Positions 58,750 to 64,000 of a stretch of DNA of 64,000 nucleotides are shown here, one piece after another. Positions within the stretch are counted from its first letter, which is position 1. Every line of letters starts with the position of its first letter. The notes below the pieces were generated by a model. The model ran no database searches. It was not told where the DNA came from and worked only from the letters and a program-made list of their open reading frames with translations. Source of the stretch: an uncultured Pseudomonadota bacterium (GTDB taxonomy: Bacteria > Pseudomonadota > Gammaproteobacteria > Steroidobacterales > Steroidobacteraceae); contig CAIYLH010000097.1 in the NCBI GenBank assembly GCA_903927005.1, forward strand, positions 1 through 64,000, given 5' to 3'. The translations under genes were made by a program, and so were the position numbers.

Positions 58750-59349
58750 TTACTTCCAGGGCTCCTCGAGCTCCCAGAGGATCGGCTGCAGCTGCCGGGA
58801 CAGGTGGACGCCGGCAGCGACGTGGCGAAAGCCGCGCCGCAGGCGACGCCGATACCAGTCGACCTGCCGCAGCTGCACGGTCCGGTCCGTGCGGGACTGA
58901 TCAGCCGCATGCCGCCAGTCGCGCTTGGTCAGCACGCTGAAATACATCGCCCCGTGGCTGAGTTTGGCGAGGTTGCGGATCGCCCGGGCGGCGGCCGCAT
59001 CATCGAGGTACTGCATGACGTCATGACACACGACCAGGTCGTACGGCCGGGTGGCCTCGTAATCGGCCAGAGACCCTTGCCGCCAGCCGTGCCGGCGGCA
59101 CAGGAATGGGCTGATCTCCAGACCCTCGTAGCGCGCCTTCGGGAACAGACGCTCGAGCGGCTCGCGCAACAGACCCGTGCCGCAGCCGGCGTCGAGGATG
59201 CGACGAACCGGCAATTCTAGGTACTGCACGATCCCGGCAATGAGGCCAACGACACGCTCGGCGTCGCCACTGTCGGCCACCCGCGTGGCGGGATCGCCGT
59301 AATAGCGCTCGAAGAACTCTTCGTCAAAGTCAGTGGGCGTGCGGGCCAT
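58750..59349 (-). CDS. Class I SAM-dependent methyltransferase
   Basis: RRILDAGCGTGLLREPLERLFPKARYEGLEIS...YDLVVCHDVMQYLDDAAAARAIRNLA. Confidence 0.92.
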   Translation of the reverse strand: MARTPTDFDEEFFERYYGDPATRVADSGDAERVVGLIAGIVQYLELPVRRILDAGCGTGLLREPLERLFPKARYEGLEISPFLCRRHGWRQGSLADYEATRPYDLVVCHDVMQYLDDAAAARAIRNLAKLSHGAMYFSVLTKRDWRHAADQSRTDRTVQLRQVDWYRRRLRRGFRHVAAGVHLSRQLQPILWELEEPWK

Positions 59350-59513
59350 GCAGTATCCGTTCATATCGCCCGGGCCGGCCGGGCCGCGACAGCATGCCAC
59401 AGCGGCCGGGGCATCTCCGCGCTGGCCGGGTACACTCAGCGCAGCGGTCGCTGACCAGCGCGATGCACGGGGAGAAGATTCCCTCGATCAGACCGACTCT
59501 GGAGGAACGAGTC

Positions 59514-61472
59514 ATGAGGCGATTACGCCAGCTTGCTGCCCTGCTCGGGCTGCTGCTACTGATGAGCGTCACGGCCACGGCCGAGCCCGCCGCCAAGGCG
59601 CTCTGGACGCTGATGGTCTACCTCGACGCCGACAACGATCTCGAACGCCCGATGATGCAGAACCTAGCCGACATGGCGCGCGTCGGCAGCTCCGCGACCG
59701 TCAACCTGATCGTGCTGGCGGCACGCAATGCCCAGGGCGATGGGCTCTATACGAACGCACCTGTGCTGAACATTCCCAACTGGACCAACGCCAAGCTGCT
59801 GCAGGTTCAGCAGGGCAAGCTCATCGAACTTGATGACTGGGGCGCTCTCGACATGGGCGATCCGTCGACGCTGGGCCGCTTTCTCACGAGGGTAACGAGC
59901 GACTTCCCTGCCGAGCGCTACGGCGTGATCTTCGGCGACCATGGCATGGCCTGGGCGGGACTCGCTGTCGCCGAATCCAACGACAGCGACAGTCTCGGCA
60001 TCGGCGAGGTCGGTAGCATGCTCAAGGGCGTGACCAAGACGGCCGGTCGATTCGAGCTGATTGGCTTCGACGCGTGCGTAATGGCGAACCTGGAGGTGGC
60101 GCGAACGCTGGCTCCGTTCGCGCGCTACATGGTGGCATCCGAAGAAATCGAACCCTCCGCCGGCTGGGACTACGCCGCGGTGCTGAGCGCGGTTGAACGC
60201 TCGCCACAAATGGACGGCGCCGCGCTCGGCCGGGTCATCGTCGACACGTACCGGGATTCCTTCGCGAAGTCCGCGCATCACGAACGACAGCAAAAAGCTA
60301 AAGCACTCACGCTGTCCGTCATCGACCTGGACAAGGTTGCATCGATCGACAAGGCCACCGCGGCACTAGGCAGCGGGGCCCATGCCCTACTCACGCGCGG
60401 CGGCCACGATGCCTGGATTCATCTCGCGCATGCACGCAACGACGCCGAGGAATACGGCCGCACGGCCGCCCCGGGCAGCTAGCCGCGGCTCGGATCTGAA
60501 GTCTACGACCTGGTGCACGTCGCCGAAAATCTCAAACAGCGCGCACAGGACAAGGCCGCGACAGCGGCCGCTGACAGCGTCATCGCCGCGGTGAGGCAGG
60601 CGATCGTCTACAGCATCCATGGCGAGGCGCGACCGCACGCGAACGGCATGTCCATTTTCTTTCCGCCAGACCAGGCCACCCTCGCGGTCCGCGGCAAGAC
60701 CTCGTACAACGAGACAGATTTCGCCCAGATCAATGCCTGGTATCCCTTCTTGCTCGACTACACGGCCCTGCCCGCCAGCGACGCCGAGCGCAACCGGCCG
60801 AAGCCCGCGATCGATCCACTACAGGCGAGCGGGCGGATGGTGTCGCATGGCAGCGAGATCAAGATCACTTCACAGGCACACGGCGACGACATTGAGGACG
60901 CAAGCTTCGTGCTGTCCATGGTCGACAATGGCAGTCGGGTCGTCATTGGCTCAATCCCGGTCGATCTTGATTCGAAGGGCGACCTCAAGGAGGACTGGGA
61001 TGGTGAGTGGTTCACGATCTCCGATGGCAACGAGGAGTTCATCGCCCCGATCACCAGCTTTGAAGAGCTCAGCGACGGCGATGAAGAGGACGTCTACTGG
61101 GCAGAAGTTCCAGCGCAGCTACGCGTTAGCGGCACGACGCAGTGGCTCGACGTGACGCTGGGCTTCGTTCTTGATTTCAAGGAAGAGGAAGTGACCGGCG
61201 ACTTCATCTATGCGGTCGAGTACACCCGTCACGGCCCACGCGAGATAGACGTCGACGTAGGTGACGACCTGCGACCCATGTACGAGGTCATTGATGCGGC
61301 GGGTAAGGCGGCGCTGGCAGCAGCTGACGGACACGTGATGCACATTGACGATCTCGATGATCTGAAGGTCAAGCGCGATCCGGTCCCGTCAGGACGCTAT
61401 CAGGTCGGCTTTCTGGTGCGTTCGCTGGGCGGCCGCCATAGCGAGAGCTTCGTCGACGTCGACGTGGAATGA
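59514..61472 (+). pseudogene. Clostripain-like (C11) cysteine peptidase, split by an in-frame TAG at 60480-60482
   Basis: ALWTLMVYLDADNDLERPMMQNLADMARVGSS; GDHGMAWAG and FDACVMANLEVA (His/Cys dyad). The same frame continues after the TAG (PRLGSEVYDLVHVAENLKQRAQDKAATAAADSVIAAVRQAIVYSIHGEARPHANGMSIFFP...). Confidence 0.88.
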
Positions 61473-61517
61473 AGCGGCCGCCGACAAGACAGCCCATAGC
61501 CTGCCAGAGGAGCCTGC

Positions 61518-62672
61518 ATGCCCGTCACGATAACTTCGCGTACCGCGCGCTGCGCCTTTCTGTGCGTCGCCACACTGGGCGGCACGGGCGTCTGCTACGC
61601 ACAGGCGGCCGCCGCCGCAAATCCGCCGCCAGCAGGCCGAGCCGTCAGCGCCGACACGGTGACGCCGGACGATGAGCCGTGGCTGCGCTCGCCCTCGCCG
61701 ATTCCAACGATCGAGCCGCTTGCGCCAGCCGTTGACGCCAGCGCTCCTCCACCGGCGGCGGACGCGGATGGACGTTCGTTTGGCGGTGTGCCCACCCGCC
61801 ACGGCGATGCCACGTGGCAGGCTGAGCTGTACCGCACCATCAGCGAGGAGCGCTGGGCGCAGCATCTGCAAAAGATGCCGGGGGAGCGGCGCGAGAAATG
61901 GCAGCTTCAGCACCTGTGTGGAGGGTCGCTGATCGCACCCAACTGGGTGCTGACCGCAGCCCACTGCATCCTCGTCGACGAACAGCAGTATGAAGCCGTT
62001 CTAAGGCCCGCCTTCGGGGACTATCGCAGCGCGGTGACTGTCTCGCACGACAACAAAGTGTCGCTGGCAGACTGCGTACGGGCGAACCTCGTCTTTCCAA
62101 GCTTTCGGATCCGACTGGGCGCGCAGGACCTGTCCCGCGACGACGGCAGGACATTCCGGATCGACTGCGCCGTCGTGCACCCGAAGTGGCGCGTGCAGGA
62201 TATGTATCACGATGACATCGCACTGCTGCACATTGCGCCAGACGACTCGCCAAAGGCGCTCGAGCCGATGAGCATCAAGCCGGTCAAGATCCATCGCAGT
62301 CCGATACCGATCCTGGAGGGCACCTCGGTGACCGTGACCGGCTGGGGGAAGACGTATCCACTGCCAGGCGTCGCTCCCTCAGCGGTGCTGCTGCAGGTAG
62401 ATCTTGCGATCGAACGCGAAGAACGCTGCCGCAGTGAGCTGCAGGTCGATCCTGCAAAATTGAACGCGAACGTTATCTGCGCCGGCGCGCCGGCTCGCAA
62501 GACCTGTCTGGGCGACAGCGGGGGACCGGCCGTGTTTGGCCACCCCGCCCAGGTGGCCGGTATCGTCAGCTGGGGCGCGGCGTCTTGTAACGGGGACGCA
62601 AAGCCGGGCGTCTATACGCGTGTCGCCGCCTATGTCGACTGGATAGACGACGTGCTGCAGGCCGATCGGTAG
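61518..62672 (+). CDS. Trypsin-like serine protease (S1), secreted
   Basis: LTAAHCILV (His), DDIALLHIA (Asp), KTCLGDSGGPAVFG (Ser). Confidence 0.95.
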   Translation: MPVTITSRTARCAFLCVATLGGTGVCYAQAAAAANPPPAGRAVSADTVTPDDEPWLRSPSPIPTIEPLAPAVDASAPPPAADADGRSFGGVPTRHGDATWQAELYRTISEERWAQHLQKMPGERREKWQLQHLCGGSLIAPNWVLTAAHCILVDEQQYEAVLRPAFGDYRSAVTVSHDNKVSLADCVRANLVFPSFRIRLGAQDLSRDDGRTFRIDCAVVHPKWRVQDMYHDDIALLHIAPDDSPKALEPMSIKPVKIHRSPIPILEGTSVTVTGWGKTYPLPGVAPSAVLLQVDLAIEREERCRSELQVDPAKLNANVICAGAPARKTCLGDSGGPAVFGHPAQVAGIVSWGAASCNGDAKPGVYTRVAAYVDWIDDVLQADR

Positions 62673-62688
62673 GCGAGACTCGACAAAC

Positions 62689-62720
62689 TCCGCCGTGCCG
62701 GCGTCAGCCGACACGGCGGA
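62689..62720. terminator. Strong hairpin between convergent genes
   Basis: TCCGCCGTG-c-CGGC-gtca-GCCG-a-CACGGCGGA: 9+4 bp arms with a C-A mismatch. Confidence 0.65.
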
Positions 62721-62735
62721 CTCGCTCCGACGCTG

Positions 62736-62939
62736 TCAGAGCTTCTCGCCACCACCCTGCGAAGCGGGCTTCGCCGCGTCGACGGCAGCCGGTGCGGTCG
62801 CATCGGCAGCTGGTGCTGCCGGGGCCGCGACTGCTGCCGGGGCCTCGGCAGCAGGCGCCGGCGCCGCCGCCTTCTCACCACAACCGGCGAGCGCCAGAGC
62901 ACTCGCAAGAATCAGCATCACCGTGATCGGATTCTTCAT
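62736..62939 (-). CDS. Small Ala/Pro-rich lipoprotein
   Basis: MKNPITVMLILASALALAGCGEKAAAPAPAAEAPAAVAAPAAPAADATAPAAVDAAKPASQGGGEKL. Confidence 0.75.
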   Translation of the reverse strand: MKNPITVMLILASALALAGCGEKAAAPAPAAEAPAAVAAPAAPAADATAPAAVDAAKPASQGGGEKL

Positions 62940-62975
62940 TACGTTGTCTCCCCTGCCCGGTGTGGGCAATTCAGC

Positions 62976-64000
62976 CTAGTCGAAACCCAGTTGTCGAAGC
63001 AATTTACCAAACTCCGGCAGCAACTGAAGTGGCGCCAGAAATGGGTCGGTGCGCGTGTAGATGAGCCCGGAATCGCCCAGCGCACGGGCGCGCCAGAGCA
63101 GTGCCACCGCGGCATCGCGCTCGCCCCACTGAGCGCGAACCTCGGCCTGCTGGTACAGGGCGCTGTCGCCCAACTCGGCAACGAGCCTCTGCAGTGCCTC
63201 CTGCGCCGCCACCTCGTGACCGAGCTTCTTCTCGACGATCGCCAAGCCCGGCAGCCGCAGCATCCGATGCGGCTCCGCCAGATACGCGTCGCGCGCCTGC
63301 GGCAAGCGCCCAAGCATGAACAAGGCGTTGCCCCGCGCTGCCTGCGCGCCGGAGAGCTTTGGCCGCAGTGCCAGCGCGCGCTCAAGGTGCGCGATCATGT
63401 CGGCATAGCGATGCGCGGCATACAGCACGCTTGCCATCGCGCGATGCACTAGCGGGTTCAGTGGATCAAGCTCCACGGCCCGCGCCATCGCAGGCGCAGC
63501 CTCGCTCGCGCGTCCAGTCAGGGCACTGTACAGCGCGAATCGGCCAAGCACGGTGGCGTCACCGCCACCGAGCTGACGCGAATTTTCATACGGTGCGCGT
63601 GCGCCAGCGACATCAAGGCGGCCCTGGAAAAGAACGAACGCCAGCGTCGATTGCGCATCCGCGAGATCCGGCGCGAGCGCTGTCGCCGTGTGGGCCGAGG
63701 TCAGGGCCGCTTCGTACAGAGCAGCGCTGTGACTGGCGTCCGCGTACTGATTGGCAATCACCAGCAGCGACCGCGCGCGCGCCGCATGCGCTGCGGCAAA
63801 GCGCGAGTCGGCGGCGATCGCCGCATCGAACTCGGCCAGAGCCTGGCGATCGGAACTTTCGCCTTCGGACAGGTCATAGGCTGCACGGCCGCGCAGGTAT
63901 GCATCAAACGCCTCGACATTGGTGGTGCGCCCCGACAGAACCGGCGCGCCATCCTGGCCGGGATTGGCCATCTCGGCGTTCAACGCGATGGTCACCGAAC
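62976..64000 (-). CDS. TPR-repeat protein, C-terminal part (runs off the window)
   Basis: Multiple TPR-like repeats (ALAEFDAAIAADSRFAAAHAARARSLL..., HRAMASVLYAAHRYADMIAHLERALALRPK). The frame is still open at the window end. Confidence 0.82.
   Translation of the reverse strand, partial: SVTIALNAEMANPGQDGAPVLSGRTTNVEAFDAYLRGRAAYDLSEGESSDRQALAEFDAAIAADSRFAAAHAARARSLLVIANQYADASHSAALYEAALTSAHTATALAPDLADAQSTLAFVLFQGRLDVAGARAPYENSRQLGGGDATVLGRFALYSALTGRASEAAPAMARAVELDPLNPLVHRAMASVLYAAHRYADMIAHLERALALRPKLSGAQAARGNALFMLGRLPQARDAYLAEPHRMLRLPGLAIVEKKLGHEVAAQEALQRLVAELGDSALYQQAEVRAQWGERDAAVALLWRARALGDSGLIYTRTDPFLAPLQLLPEFGKLLRQLGFD

Overview
This 64 kb window looks like a chromosomal segment from a high-GC, probably gammaproteobacterial genome. 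That lineage call is an inference from gene content (GspA/GspB, RND efflux, YbhN, KTSC, DUF3667). I saw no rRNA, tRNA, CRISPR array or complete prophage. The left ~8 kb is lower in GC, sparsely coding and accessory-like. It starts inside an element that resembles one end of an IS66-family insertion sequence. It then carries a MerR/B12-binding regulator with CarH-type light-sensing residues, divergent from a BLUF-domain protein that lacks two flavin-contact residues, followed by a NarL-type regulator, a membrane protein, an atypical Nramp-family transporter and a frameshifted VOC gene. From ~8.2 kb onward the sequence is dense housekeeping or metabolic coding. This includes a zinc-ribbon SDR, a TonB-dependent receptor, a tetR-tolC-MFP-RND efflux operon, sodC, oxyR-like LysR, S9 peptidases, a GatC-like/amidase pair, 3-hydroxybutyrate-oligomer hydrolase, CDF transporter, dinB, gspA-gspB, a fused DAK2/DegV (FakA-FakB-like) protein, a WYL regulator with a (GGCAAC)9 repeat, iorA/iorB-like oxidoreductase, and a clostripain-like plus trypsin-like protease pair. 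The main points for follow-up are: (1) the CarH-like/BLUF divergent pair, (2) two conserved-domain genes each split by a single in-frame TAG plus one frameshifted gene, (3) a TetR palindrome overlapping an apparently leaderless promoter with a second copy at the efflux operon start codon, (4) a palindrome holding the stop codons of two convergent genes, (5) an SDR family with altered catalytic motifs, and (6) a single-chain fatty-acid-kinase-like fusion. All family assignments come from reading motifs by eye; no database search was run.
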